DNA of 64,000 bases, from the NCBI GenBank assembly GCA_004293675.1, contig READ01000012.1, positions 1 to 64,000 on the forward strand, in the 5' to 3' direction. The notes beneath the pieces are model-generated. The model ran no database searches and was not told the DNA's origin. It saw only the letters and a list, made by a program, of their open reading frames with translations. The position numbers and the translations under genes are program-made. Source of the DNA: Betaproteobacteria bacterium. Lineage in GTDB: Bacteria; Pseudomonadota; Gammaproteobacteria; Burkholderiales; Casimicrobiaceae. Below, one piece after another: positions 26,526-35,426 of this stretch; the stretch's first letter is position 1, and the number at the start of each line of letters is the position of its first letter.

Positions 26526-28196
26526 ATGCGAATGAACCACCCTGCAAAAAAAGCTTTGATTCGGTATTTACTGTGGGTGTGCGGCTCGGCGCTGGCGCTG
26601 CTGTTGATGGCCAGCCAAAGCGAAGCGCAGATGGCCGCACCGCAACAAGTCGTTGCCCCGCCACCCAGCGCGGCAAACACTTTGCTTCAGTTCGAAGACG
26701 CGCGGCATCTGCTCAATCGAACCAGTTTCGCTGCGCAGCCGCGAGAGATCCTGGAATTCACCCAACTCACCAAAGCCCAGGCGGTTGATCGATTGCTCGC
26801 AGAGACCCGACGCAGCGCCGCCTTTCCCGCGCCAGAGTGGACAACGCGCTACGAGCGAGCCTATCGTCCCGACATGACACCAGAGGAGCGCCAAGCCGTG
26901 CAACGCCGCGAGCTGGTGGTGCGCGGGCTCGAGCTCAAAAGTTGGTGGACGGCGGAAATGCTTTCAACGCCGACGCCGTTGACCGAAAAGATGACGCTGT
27001 TTTGGCACAACCATTTCGCCACATCGCAACAAAAAGTTCGGGTTGCGCAATTGATGTATCGACAAAACGCACTGCTTCGACAACACGCGTTGGGTAATTT
27101 CGCGGTGTTGCTGCGAGAGATTTCCAAAGACCCAGCGATGCTGATTTATTTGGACGGCGCGCAGAATCGTAAAGGCGCGCCCAACGAGAATTTCGCCCGC
27201 GAAGTGATGGAGCTCTTCACGCTCGGACAGGGCAATTACACCGAAGCCGACATCAAAGAAGTCGCACGCGCTTTTACTGGGTGGAGCACTGATCTCGACA
27301 CCGGCGAATTTCGATTTCGCGCCAATCTGCACGACACCGGTGAAAAAGTGATCTTTGGCCAGCGCGGCAAATTCAACGGCGATGATGTCATCACTATGCT
27401 TTTGAAGCGTGTCGAAACGAGCGAATTTATCGTCGGTAAATTGTGGCTTGAAATGGTCTCGCCCGATGTGGATGCGGTCGAGGTGAAACGTATCGCTCGC
27501 ACTTGGCGCGAAGCAAACTACGAAATCAAGCCAATGCTTCGCGCGTTACTACTCTCAGATGCGTTTTGGGTGTCGCAACATCGCGCGGTACTCGTCAAGT
27601 CCCCTGTTGAGCTCGTCGTTGGATCGCTGCGGCAATTTCAATTCGAAGTCGAAGACGCCGCGCCGTTTGCCGTCATCATGCGCCAGCTCGGACAAGATTT
27701 GTTTTCGCCGCCCAACGTCAAAGGCTGGCCCGGTGGCGAAGCGTGGCTCAACACCACCACGCTGCTGGCGCGCAAAGGATTCTTGAATCGATTGTTTCGT
27801 GCCGATGAAATGGCGAGCGCGCCTTCAACGATCACCGTCGCGACCGCCGCGTCGCTCATCGATCGCGACATGATGGGGCAGCGCCGGGATCGCGCGCAGG
27901 CTCGGCTTGCGACCGTCAACAGCAATTCAGCGCGTGCATCGAATGCCACCAATGAGATGATGAATTCGCCCACCATGGCGGGCGGTGGCGCAGCCATGAA
28001 CGGCGTGAACCAACAGCTGCGTGGGCAATACTATTTTGACTCGCATAAATGGTTGTCGCAGTACGCCAAGACGAGCGAGGCTGATTTGCTGTGGAAGACC
28101 ATCCTAGCGGGCCCGCCCGTACAGGCGACGTCTCTTAAATACGATCTGGCCGGGCTTCGCGCCTTGGCGCTCGATCCCATGTATCAACTGAAATAA
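26526..28196 (+). CDS. DUF1800 family exported protein
   Basis: A 556-residue DUF1800 protein. A signal anchor (about 12-36, LLWVCGSALALLLMA) is followed by HLLNRTSFAA, RRELVVRGLELKSWW, EKMTLFWHNHFATS, the conserved NENFAREVMELFTLGQGNYTE-type block, ARAFTGWS, and the late FSPPNVKGWPGGEAWLN. The molecular role is unknown. It is almost always found with a DUF1501 gene, which here starts 17 bases after its stop, so the two work together. The start may be 26526 or the next ATG at 26532. Confidence 0.9.
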   Translation: MRMNHPAKKALIRYLLWVCGSALALLLMASQSEAQMAAPQQVVAPPPSAANTLLQFEDARHLLNRTSFAAQPREILEFTQLTKAQAVDRLLAETRRSAAFPAPEWTTRYERAYRPDMTPEERQAVQRRELVVRGLELKSWWTAEMLSTPTPLTEKMTLFWHNHFATSQQKVRVAQLMYRQNALLRQHALGNFAVLLREISKDPAMLIYLDGAQNRKGAPNENFAREVMELFTLGQGNYTEADIKEVARAFTGWSTDLDTGEFRFRANLHDTGEKVIFGQRGKFNGDDVITMLLKRVETSEFIVGKLWLEMVSPDVDAVEVKRIARTWREANYEIKPMLRALLLSDAFWVSQHRAVLVKSPVELVVGSLRQFQFEVEDAAPFAVIMRQLGQDLFSPPNVKGWPGGEAWLNTTTLLARKGFLNRLFRADEMASAPSTITVATAASLIDRDMMGQRRDRAQARLATVNSNSARASNATNEMMNSPTMAGGGAAMNGVNQQLRGQYYFDSHKWLSQYAKTSEADLLWKTILAGPPVQATSLKYDLAGLRALALDPMYQLK

Positions 28197-28213
28197 TCGC
28201 TTAGGAATTGATC

Positions 28214-29398
28214 ATGCAACGACGTGAATTTTTAACGGCTACCGGCGGCATCGTGACAGCGCTCGGCGCGGGCGCGCTGCCCGGTCTCGCGCTCGGTCAA
28301 AACGTCGCAGCGCCCATTGAGAGTCCGTACAAGCGGCTGCTCGTTTTGGTGGAGCTCAAAGGTGCCAACGACGGACTCAATACGCTCGTGCCCTACGCTG
28401 ATCCGGCCTATGCGGTGCTCCGACCCACCATCGGTGTCAAGCGCGATCAAGTGTTACAACTCTCTGATCAGTTCGGTCTACATCCATCGCTTGAACCGTT
28501 GATGCCATTGTGGAAAAACAAGCAGCTCGCAGCGATCATGGGCTTGGGGTATCCGCAACCGAATTTGTCGCACTTTCGATCAATTGAAATTTGGGACACG
28601 GCGTCGAAATCCAATGAGTATTTGCAAGAGGGCTGGCTTGCGCGTGCCTTTGCCGCCGTCGCACCGCCTAAGAGCTTTGTGGCCGACGGCGTGGCGGTGG
28701 GCTCGGGCGATATGGGCCCGTTTGCCAACGCGCAGCGTGCGATTTCCATTTCATCCACCGACGCGTTTTTGCGGCAATCAAAACTGGCCGATCCGCACGG
28801 TCGTGCGTACAACAAAGCGTTGCAACACATTTTGCGTGTTGAAGGTGATGCCCAGTTTGCCGGTGCGCAACTCAAACCGAAAAACGACTGGAAGACTGAA
28901 TTTCCGAAGCACGCATTTGGCGAGCAAATCAAAACCGCCATGCAAGTGGTTTCGGCGTCAAGCGGCGTTGCGGCGGTGCGCGTGGGGCTCGGCTCGTTCG
29001 ATACGCATCAAGGCCAAGTGGGCACACAAGCCAATTTGCTCAAGCAACTTGCCGAAGGTTTGGTCGCGCTCAAAGCCGCCTGCGACGAATTAAATCGTTG
29101 GGACGATACGCTTGTGCTCACCTATTGTGAATTCGGTCGTCGCGCCAAAGAAAACGCCAGCGGCGGCACCGATCACGGCACCGCCAACGTGCAATTTGCG
29201 ATGGGTGGCAAAGTCAACGGCGGCTTGCTTGGCGCTGCGCCGTCGCTGACACAGCTCGCGGGCGATAACTTCGTTCATGCGACGGACTACCGTGCGCTCT
29301 ATTCGAGCGTGCTGCGAGATTGGTGGCGATTACCCGAGAGCGCCGTCGACAGCATACTCGCGGGTAAATTCAGTTCGATTCCGCTGCTTCGCGCTTAG
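28214..29398 (+). CDS. DUF1501 family protein with Tat-like signal
   Basis: A 394-residue DUF1501 (sulfatase-like fold) protein, partner of the DUF1800 protein upstream. The N-terminus MQRREFLTATGG resembles a twin-arginine signal with an Ala/Gly-rich hydrophobic stretch, so export in folded form is likely. Family marks include VELKGANDGLNTLVPY, LGYPQPNLSHFRSIEIWDTAS, TYCEFGRRAKENASGGTDHGTA and DYRALYSSVLRDWW. AGGA lies 8 bases before the ATG; a TTG two codons earlier is rejected. Its stop codon overlaps that of the convergent PilJ-like gene. Confidence 0.92.
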   Translation: MQRREFLTATGGIVTALGAGALPGLALGQNVAAPIESPYKRLLVLVELKGANDGLNTLVPYADPAYAVLRPTIGVKRDQVLQLSDQFGLHPSLEPLMPLWKNKQLAAIMGLGYPQPNLSHFRSIEIWDTASKSNEYLQEGWLARAFAAVAPPKSFVADGVAVGSGDMGPFANAQRAISISSTDAFLRQSKLADPHGRAYNKALQHILRVEGDAQFAGAQLKPKNDWKTEFPKHAFGEQIKTAMQVVSASSGVAAVRVGLGSFDTHQGQVGTQANLLKQLAEGLVALKAACDELNRWDDTLVLTYCEFGRRAKENASGGTDHGTANVQFAMGGKVNGGLLGAAPSLTQLAGDNFVHATDYRALYSSVLRDWWRLPESAVDSILAGKFSSIPLLRA

Positions 29399-30249
29399 CG
29401 CTTCTTCGCCGCAGCGGGCGCCACGCCCTCCTTGGCGGTGAACTTCGTCGCGATTTCTTTGACCATTTCGTCCATGGTTTCGAGCACTCGTTCGCTTGAG
29501 CGGGCGACGGTGGTTTTTTGCGCGTCGGTGGGCGCGTCGATGGAGCGCGCCGCCGTTTTAAAGAACTCCATCTGTACCGAGGCAAGCTCTAAATTGTCGC
29601 GAATGCCCGGAAATTCGTCGCTCATTGCGCTAAATTCACGCTGCACCGCTTCGAAATCGCGCATCGATTTTTCGTATGCCGCGCGAACCTCGGGCGTTTT
29701 GTTTCCCGTTTGGTAGAGCAAGAAATACTTCGCCGCGCGCTGCGAGAGCATGCGCTGCCGACCGGCCAACACGATCAGCGACGCGCCGGGAATCGTGAGT
29801 GCGGGCATGGCGCGCACCGCTGTCTCGGCCGCGGCAAGCGTGTCCTCGCTGCTTTTGATGACGGCTGCCACAGATTCCTTGGCCGGGGCGGCCGCAGCTG
29901 CGGTGAGCATGGGCGTGGCTTGCGTTTCAACCAACGCAATCAGCCGTTGGGTTTCTGGGGGCAAATTGGCGGCGCGAAGGAGCGCGGCGTTGGCCTTGAA
30001 TTGGCGAACGGACGCGGCCAAAATTTCGCCCGATTGCGCCGGATTCACGCCCAACACGCCCATCACATAGGCTTTGGCCATTCGTTGCGACAACATGCGC
30101 TGCGCTGCGGCGGCGTTTATTCGCTCAACCTGTGCGGCGTTGAGCGCGCTGTCGGTCGTTTGGGCGACGGCGCTGGTGCTGGGTAATGCGACGGCGGCCA
30201 ACAATACGGCCGCTACTAGGTGCGAGTGAAGAGATAAAGAGGGCTTCAT
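29395..30249 (-). CDS. Periplasmic PilJ/NarX-like sensor-domain protein without output domain
   Basis: A 284-residue exported protein (signal peptide about 1-29, ending SAVAQ). It contains two copies of the NarX/PilJ N-terminal motif: INAAAAQRMLSQRMAKAY near residues 44-61 and LAGRQRMLSQRAAKYFLL near 165-182. In NarX this box helps bind nitrate at a dimer interface. No transmembrane helix, HAMP, kinase or chemotaxis domain follows; the tail is Lys/Ala-rich. It may be a free periplasmic ligand-binding protein. It converges on DUF1501 with overlapping stops, and an EnvZ/OmpR-like pair follows downstream on the same strand after a MITE-like element. Confidence 0.8.
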   Translation of the reverse strand: MKPSLSLHSHLVAAVLLAAVALPSTSAVAQTTDSALNAAQVERINAAAAQRMLSQRMAKAYVMGVLGVNPAQSGEILAASVRQFKANAALLRAANLPPETQRLIALVETQATPMLTAAAAAPAKESVAAVIKSSEDTLAAAETAVRAMPALTIPGASLIVLAGRQRMLSQRAAKYFLLYQTGNKTPEVRAAYEKSMRDFEAVQREFSAMSDEFPGIRDNLELASVQMEFFKTAARSIDAPTDAQKTTVARSSERVLETMDEMVKEIATKFTAKEGVAPAAAKKR

Positions 30250-30433
30250 AATCTGCTGGCCAGAGGTTAAAGAATGTCCTGTCCAGTGTCTTATTGATTT
30301 GAACAGTACTACATTTTCTCTGGATTAATCGTAGTGATTGCGCGCTGAAACGACAAATTAGAGTCGCGTTACGAGGAATTGACGCTAAATTGAAACACTT
30401 AGCGGTTTGCGTGCATTCCTGGGTGGCGCTTAT

Positions 30434-30551
30434 TTAGCAATACCTAGCAAGGCCATACAAAATAAGGGGTTTCGACGTTTTATACTGAGTATTGATTGTG
30501 TAAATATCGCTGCGTAGCCCTTATTTTATAAGGCAATCCACGATAAAGCTG
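30434..30551. repeat. MITE-like inverted-repeat element, copy D
   Basis: The left arm has GGCCATACAAAATAAGGGG. The right arm has GCCCTTATTTTATAAGGCAAT followed by ATAAAGCTG. It sits directly 3' of the minus-strand kinase gene (stop at 30555). The rest of the 305-bp gap (30250-30433) contains the PilJ-like gene's leader and nothing else I recognise. Confidence 0.8.
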
Positions 30552-30554
30552 TTG

Positions 30555-31874
30555 CTATGTCGCTGAAATCGGTATTCGAATGCGCGCGGCGTTGCCGCCG
30601 CCCGTTCGCCGCGCAATGTCTAAGCTCGCGCCGTGCCAAGCGGCGAGCCGATCAACGATGGCCAAGCCCAAACCCGCGCCCATTGCGCCGCCACGCGCCT
30701 GATCGCCGCGCACGAAGGGTTGTTTGAGTCGCTCGGCGTCTTCGGGCGCAACGCCGCCACCGTGATCGATGACGGTGATTTCGATCATCGCTCCATCGCG
30801 AAGCGCTGAAATCTCAACTGGCGGTTTACCGTAGCGATACGCGTTTTCAACCAAGTTCATCAGCATGCGCTCAAACGCCGCCGGGAATACGGCGATGGTG
30901 TTATTCAATGCATCACCAAGGATCGTGATCGGCATCGCGTTAGCAGCGGCTTTTTGCTCGATGTGCGCCAACGCATCGGCAACGCGCATTGATTGCGCGG
31001 ATTCGCTGGGTTCGCCACGCGCGAAATCTAGAAACTGCGTGACGACGGCGTCAATTTCGTTGATGTCGGCCACCACATCGGCGCGGCTCTTTGCGTTGGC
31101 AATTGACATTTCACTGGCTAATCGAAGCCGTGTGAGCGGCGTGCGAATGTCGTGCGAAATGCCCGCAAGCATGGTGCGTCGATCAGTTTCCAGCCGCGCC
31201 AAACTCGCCGCCATTTTGTTGACGTTGGCCGCCACCGCTGCGATTTCACTCGGGCCATCAACGGGCAGTGGCGCGGGATGTTTACCCGCAGCCACAGTGG
31301 CCACAGCATTGGAGAGCTCCGAAAGTGGTCGGGTCAAGCGCCGCGCAAACCAATAGGTTGCGCCCAGCAAGAGCGCCAAAATCGCCGCGAGCGTTGCGCC
31401 TAAGCGCAGTGGGAATTCGCCTGCGTCGATATTTCGCATCGGGTAGCCTGCCCACACGGCACGCGATTTATCAGCGGTCACTGGCAATCGAATCCACACG
31501 ATGACTTGATCGAGTCGCGTACCAAAACGAACTTCGGTGTTGCTGCCAAGCTGCTCCTCGAGTCGAGCCACCATCGCTCGAACTGCGGGCCCTGCGGGCG
31601 CTTTGCCGATATCGGGTCGACGATCCACCGGGACCAGGATCGCGCGAAATTCGCGCGCCAGCGGTTGCACGGACATCGGGCGATCATCGGGCAGTTTGAC
31701 CAGCGCATCACGAAGCGCCTCGATCTCAGCCATCCGCGCATCAGTGAAATTGCGCGCAATGAGCGTTGCCCGGTCTTGCCGAAATAAAAAACTCAGCGAC
31801 ACAACGGCGATCACCACAGTGGCGGCGATCAACAGCACCAACCGTGCAAAAAGACTCTTTGGCAAAAGCTTCAT
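30555..31874 (-). CDS. Sensor histidine kinase, EnvZ-like
   Basis: A 439-residue inner-membrane kinase. Two transmembrane segments (about 9-29 and 156-177) flank a periplasmic domain. A HAMP linker (RRLTRPLSELSNAV) precedes the HisKA domain with phospho-acceptor His near residue 241 in GISHDIRTPLTRLRLA. The ATPase domain has N-box NLVENAYRYG, G1 DHGGGV and G2 GAGLGLAI. The DHp signature matches the EnvZ/OmpB group. It overlaps the response regulator gene by 4 bases, so it is the second gene of the pair. The sensed signal is unknown. Confidence 0.93.
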   Translation of the reverse strand: MKLLPKSLFARLVLLIAATVVIAVVSLSFLFRQDRATLIARNFTDARMAEIEALRDALVKLPDDRPMSVQPLAREFRAILVPVDRRPDIGKAPAGPAVRAMVARLEEQLGSNTEVRFGTRLDQVIVWIRLPVTADKSRAVWAGYPMRNIDAGEFPLRLGATLAAILALLLGATYWFARRLTRPLSELSNAVATVAAGKHPAPLPVDGPSEIAAVAANVNKMAASLARLETDRRTMLAGISHDIRTPLTRLRLASEMSIANAKSRADVVADINEIDAVVTQFLDFARGEPSESAQSMRVADALAHIEQKAAANAMPITILGDALNNTIAVFPAAFERMLMNLVENAYRYGKPPVEISALRDGAMIEITVIDHGGGVAPEDAERLKQPFVRGDQARGGAMGAGLGLAIVDRLAAWHGASLDIARRTGGGNAARIRIPISAT

Positions 31875-32590
31875 GTAGACTGAGCAGCGGCAACGTCAGG
31901 CACGAAAACGTAGCCCCGACCCCACACTGTTTGGATGTATCGCGGCTTCGTCGCATCGGGTTCAACGAGCTTACGAAGTCGCGACACTTGTACGTCAACC
32001 GCTCGATCGAATACTTCGTGTTCCTTGCCGCGCGCGAGCATTGATAAGCGTTCACGCGACATCGGTTCGTGCGGGTGCGTGACAAACACTTTGAGCATTG
32101 CGAATTCGCTGGTGGTGAGCTCTTGTGCGACACCGCTCCGTAGCAGTGTTCGTGTACCCAGCACCACTTCGCATTCGCCGAACTGAATTGACGCATCGGT
32201 CGGTAGCGGTGCGCCGGGCGCAGCATCGGCAAAACGGCGCATGACCGCGTGGATTCGTGACACCAATTCGCGAGGATTAAACGGCTTGGGCAAATAGTCG
32301 TCCGCGCCCGCATCGAGCCCTTCGATGCGCTCCTCTTCATCGCCTTTGGCGGTGAGCATGATGATGGGCGTTCGGTCGCCGCCAGCGCGCAAACGCTGAC
32401 ACACCGCTAAGCCCGACTCGTGCGGCATCATCCAATCCAGCACAATCAAATGCGGTGGATCGCGCTCGAGTCGGCGCGCTAAATCACGTGAATCGGCAAG
32501 CTCGGTGACGCGAAATTCGTGCTGCGTTAAAAACGCAACGAGCAGTTCACGTAACCGTTGGTCGTCGTCAATGACGAGAATGTGTTGCAT
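31871..32590 (-). CDS. OmpR-family response regulator
   Basis: A 239-residue transcription factor. The receiver domain has acidic residues D8-D10, phospho-acceptor D52 in VLDWMMP, Thr in MLTAKGDE and Lys in LPKPFNP. The winged-helix domain contains LTTSEFAML and DVQVSRLRKLVEPD, ending with the wing YIQTVWGRGYVF. It is the partner of the overlapping EnvZ-like kinase. A Spy-like periplasmic protein gene is divergent, 166 bases away, and could be a target. Confidence 0.95.
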   Translation of the reverse strand: MQHILVIDDDQRLRELLVAFLTQHEFRVTELADSRDLARRLERDPPHLIVLDWMMPHESGLAVCQRLRAGGDRTPIIMLTAKGDEEERIEGLDAGADDYLPKPFNPRELVSRIHAVMRRFADAAPGAPLPTDASIQFGECEVVLGTRTLLRSGVAQELTTSEFAMLKVFVTHPHEPMSRERLSMLARGKEHEVFDRAVDVQVSRLRKLVEPDATKPRYIQTVWGRGYVFVPDVAAAQST

Positions 32591-32756
32591 ACAAAGCGCG
32601 GACTTGAAAAGTAATCACCAGCGCAAACATAACAGAGCCTTCGAGCTGATGCGAGCGGGTTACAAACCCTTACAAACCGAACTCGAACTGCGCGCAATTT
32701 GACGCCACAATCTCGGTCATAGCAGCTCCGAATCACAATCTCTACGAGGTGTAGTT

Positions 32757-33299
32757 ATGAAAACAACGTTCTCAAAATCTTTGTCGCAATCGGCCGTGGT
32801 CGCAGCGCTCGCACTGTGCGCAGGCTTCGCTGCGGCGCAAACAGGTGGACTGGCTGGTGCGCCGGTCGGTGCCGGTGGCGCGGGTGCGAACCGAATGATG
32901 GGCCCTGCGGGTCATCACGGCGGCGCGCATTTCGCCAAGCGCCTTGAAGCGATCAAATCGCAACTCAATTTGAACGCGACGCAAGAGGCGCAATTCGGCG
33001 TTGCGAAGACGGCAACCGAGGCCGCTATGAACGCCGGTAAGACCGCGCGCGTCAACGCTGCGGCCAATGCCAAAGCCGAGCTTGCCAAAACCGATCCAGA
33101 CTTGGGCGCGCTGCTAATAGCACGCGAATCGGCGCAGGACGCAGCGCAAGCGCAGCGTAAAGCGGCCACCGCCGAATGGGCGAAATTTTTAAGTTTGCTG
33201 AGTGTGGAACAAAAAGCCGTGGTCAAGAGTCAATTACTCGACCGCATGCAACGCGCGGAAGCGATGCGCGAAAAGATGGGTCAACGCGCCAAGGGCTGA
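32757..33299 (+). CDS. Spy/CpxP-like periplasmic protein
   Basis: A 180-residue exported protein (signal peptide about 1-27, ending FAAAQ). A Gly/Met/His-rich linker (residues 29-60, with GPAGHHGGAHF) is followed by a helical LTXXQ-type region: LEAIKSQLNLNATQEAQF and FLSLLSVEQKAVVKSQL. This matches the Spy/CpxP fold of envelope-stress chaperones and metal-resistance proteins. GAGGTG precedes the ATG. It is divergent from an OmpR/EnvZ-like pair, an arrangement in which the regulator often controls such a gene. A strong terminator follows at 33406. Confidence 0.75.
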   Translation: MKTTFSKSLSQSAVVAALALCAGFAAAQTGGLAGAPVGAGGAGANRMMGPAGHHGGAHFAKRLEAIKSQLNLNATQEAQFGVAKTATEAAMNAGKTARVNAAANAKAELAKTDPDLGALLIARESAQDAAQAQRKAATAEWAKFLSLLSVEQKAVVKSQLLDRMQRAEAMREKMGQRAKG

Positions 33300-33405
33300 T
33301 GGGACTGATCCTCCGATGGCCCGAAAGCGCAATGATTCTGTATGTCGATCAGCTCGGTGGCGATTCACGTCGCCGCTGAGTGTCCGGTACGAATGCTCAT
33401 GCCTT

Positions 33406-33433
33406 GCGCCCGCTTTTGCGGGCGCTCTTTTTT
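33406..33433 (+). terminator. Rho-independent terminator of the Spy-like gene
   Basis: GCGCCCGC (33406-33413), TTTT loop, GCGGGCGC (33418-33425), then TCTTTTTT. A perfect 8-bp stem. Confidence 0.92.
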
Positions 33434-33534
33434 CTGCGAGCGCAGGTCGCCGCGCAAGGCCTAAAACCGCCTGAGCGCCACATGACGTTGGACAGTATCA
33501 ATTTTGTCGATTCAAAAGTTCAGACAAATACCTG

Positions 33535-33563
33535 TTGACAATCAAAATATGACAATGTAATAT
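33535..33563 (+). promoter_or_regulatory. Sigma-70 promoter of the candidate small RNA
   Basis: A perfect -35 TTGACA (33535-33540), a 17-base spacer, and -10 TAATAT (33558-33563). Transcription should begin near 33570. No protein-coding gene follows on this strand before a strong terminator. Confidence 0.8.
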
Positions 33564-33570
33564 TTGATTT

Positions 33571-33683
33571 GCGTAGACGAGACTCCGATTTTGGCTACGC
33601 GGCTCTTAGCGCCACCCCTCGATACACCTCCGGTCTTATCAGGCGCTTTGAGACTAGCCCGCCGCCCCCGGCGGGTTTTTTTT
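33571..33683 (+). ncRNA. Candidate small RNA with an anti-Shine-Dalgarno-like loop
   Basis: A transcript of about 113 nt bounded by a consensus-like promoter and a strong terminator. It can fold into three hairpins. The first is GCGTAG (33571-33576) with CTACGC (33595-33600). The second is AGCGCC (33608-33613) with GGCGCT (33642-33647). The third is the terminator stem at 33658-33675. The 28-nt loop of the second hairpin is unpaired and contains ACACCTCC (33624-33631), complementary to GGAGG-type ribosome binding sites, plus a second C-rich stretch. No open frame with a start and ribosome binding site exists. I do not recognise a known RNA family; trans-acting repression of translation is an inference from the loop. 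Confidence 0.7.
33657..33683 (+). terminator. Terminator of the candidate small RNA
   Basis: CCCGCC (33658-33663), a six-base C-rich loop, GGCGGG (33670-33675), then eight T (33676-33683). Confidence 0.93.
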
Positions 33684-33702
33684 GCCTAGCGATTTTTGAA
33701 AT

Positions 33703-33821
33703 CTGGCTTTTTCAATGAATGCCATACGGAATATGGCTTTAAAGATCATCGTCTAGGTTTTCGAAAAACACCTAAAATGGCCGTAACGCCATATTTCATA
33801 AGGCCTACGGCAATAAAGTTG
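33703..33821. repeat. MITE-like inverted-repeat element, copy E
   Basis: The left arm CTGGCTTTTTCAATGAATGCC region is followed by ATACGGAATATGGC. The right arm has GCCATATTTCATAAGGC then AATAAAGTTG. The core TTTTCGAAAAACACCTAAAA is nearly that of copy C. It begins 20 bases after the small RNA terminator, inside the 613-bp gap 33300-33912. Confidence 0.88.
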
Positions 33822-33912
33822 GATTACAAGCCTTCGGGAGCGCGGTAAACGCACGCCGTCAACCGAATTCGAACCTCAGTGATCAACGTCGCGCCCAACG
33901 CTGGCGCTATCG

Positions 33913-35382
33913 CTAGCGCTTGTCTTTGGCCGCCAATGCAATTTCGCGCTTCATGTCGCGAGCGCGGGCTTCCACGTAGCTCGCCTCAAAATAGTCGCCG
34001 TCGCCCGCTTTTGATGACAACTCAAATTGATCGAGCGCCGCGCTCAGGTTGCCTTGGCGGAAATACTGCTCGCCCAGAAACCGATGCTGACGCAGCTTTT
34101 GTCCCAAATCAGCGGCAGCGCGTGACGCCAAATTGAGCAACAACACATCCTCGCTACGCTTGGCAAGGCTCGCCTCGATTCGCTGCATCGCGAGCTTGGG
34201 TTGTTTGAGCCGCAACAGCGCCTCCGGCAAATCGTAGTGCAGCTGCGTGTGATTCGGAAAGCGCTCGATCGCTGCCGTTAAAAACTCGGACGCGCGGCCA
34301 AATTCCTCGTTTTGCAAGTAGGCTTGACCCAAGAGCGCTGCGAACATCGGATGTGCCAATCCGTCAGCACAAAGCTTTCCAATTTCCTGCTTGGTTGAAG
34401 CGAATTCCCGCGCCCGCAGATACGCCGCCGCCAGGCCATAACGCGCTGAGGACTCGGTGCTAAATTTTCGCTCGGCAATGGCCGATTTGAAATGCGCGAT
34501 GGCTTGCTGCTCGTCACCGACGTAGCTTCGCAACAACGCCCGTACGTAAAAGTAATCACTGTTTTCTTTGGGCAGCCGCAGCGCCACGTTTGACGCCAGC
34601 GCACGCGTTTCGCCCACGCGCTCAATGGTGACTGGATGCGTGCGCAAATAGCCGGGTACAGCGCCCGTGTCACTCACGCTTGTTGCGCGTTGCAGCCGCT
34701 CCATAAACGTGCTCATCGCGCCCGGGTCGAACTGTGCGTTGCGCAAATATTGAAAGCCAATTCGATCAGCTTCCCGCTCGTTGTCGCGCGAAAAATTCAA
34801 GTAGCCCTGAATTTGTGCGGCTTGTGAGCCCAGCAATGCACCCTGCGCCGCGTCGCCGTTGCCCGCGCGCGCCGCGAGCACCGCTGCAGCGATACCGGCG
34901 ATCTGCATCCACGCGTTTTTTCGTTGGTCATCGAGCTGTCGCGCGTAGTGCTTCTGCGTGACGTGAGCAATTTCATGCGCAAGCACACCCGCCAATTCGC
35001 TCTCGGTTTGGGTCAGTAACACCAAACCCATATTCACGCCGATGAAGCCACCGGGCATAGCAAAGGCGTTAACTGAGCTGTCGGCCACGGCAAAAAACTC
35101 AAACGGTTCGCGGATTTCGGGATTAGCCGAAAGGATGCGCTTACCCAATTCGTTTAAATAGCCGTTGACCTCCGGGTCGTTGAGTACCGCGCCGCTTGCG
35201 CGCAGTTCGCGCATCGCCTCCTGCCCCATTCGGCGCTCTTGCGCAGCGCTCACCAAACTGCCTGAGCTGTCGCCCAGCTCCGGCAAGCGCTGGGCTTGGC
35301 TCATGCCCAAATGAGTGGCCGCAGCGATCAAGGCAAGTGAGCCCAACCAACGGGAACGGAAGAGGTGAAGGCGAAGAGGCAT
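33913..35382 (-). CDS. bepA: M48-family periplasmic metalloprotease with TPR domain, BepA-like
   Basis: A 489-residue exported protease/chaperone. The signal peptide (about 1-31) ends HLGMSQAQ. The M48 domain carries the zinc motif HEIAH near residues 134-138 and the third ligand region in NEREADRIGFQYL. The C-terminal half is TPR-like helical repeats. In E. coli BepA helps assemble or degrade LptD and other outer-membrane proteins. The start MPLRLHLF is chosen to expose the signal peptide, with GAAGAGG upstream; an in-frame extension to 35523 overlaps moaC and is rejected. It is divergent from moaC by 44 bases. Confidence 0.9.
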   Translation of the reverse strand: MPLRLHLFRSRWLGSLALIAAATHLGMSQAQRLPELGDSSGSLVSAAQERRMGQEAMRELRASGAVLNDPEVNGYLNELGKRILSANPEIREPFEFFAVADSSVNAFAMPGGFIGVNMGLVLLTQTESELAGVLAHEIAHVTQKHYARQLDDQRKNAWMQIAGIAAAVLAARAGNGDAAQGALLGSQAAQIQGYLNFSRDNEREADRIGFQYLRNAQFDPGAMSTFMERLQRATSVSDTGAVPGYLRTHPVTIERVGETRALASNVALRLPKENSDYFYVRALLRSYVGDEQQAIAHFKSAIAERKFSTESSARYGLAAAYLRAREFASTKQEIGKLCADGLAHPMFAALLGQAYLQNEEFGRASEFLTAAIERFPNHTQLHYDLPEALLRLKQPKLAMQRIEASLAKRSEDVLLLNLASRAAADLGQKLRQHRFLGEQYFRQGNLSAALDQFELSSKAGDGDYFEASYVEARARDMKREIALAAKDKR

Positions 35383-35426
35383 GTTGCTAAGATAGCTCAA
35401 AATAGCCACTGGTTCCTTAAATTCGT

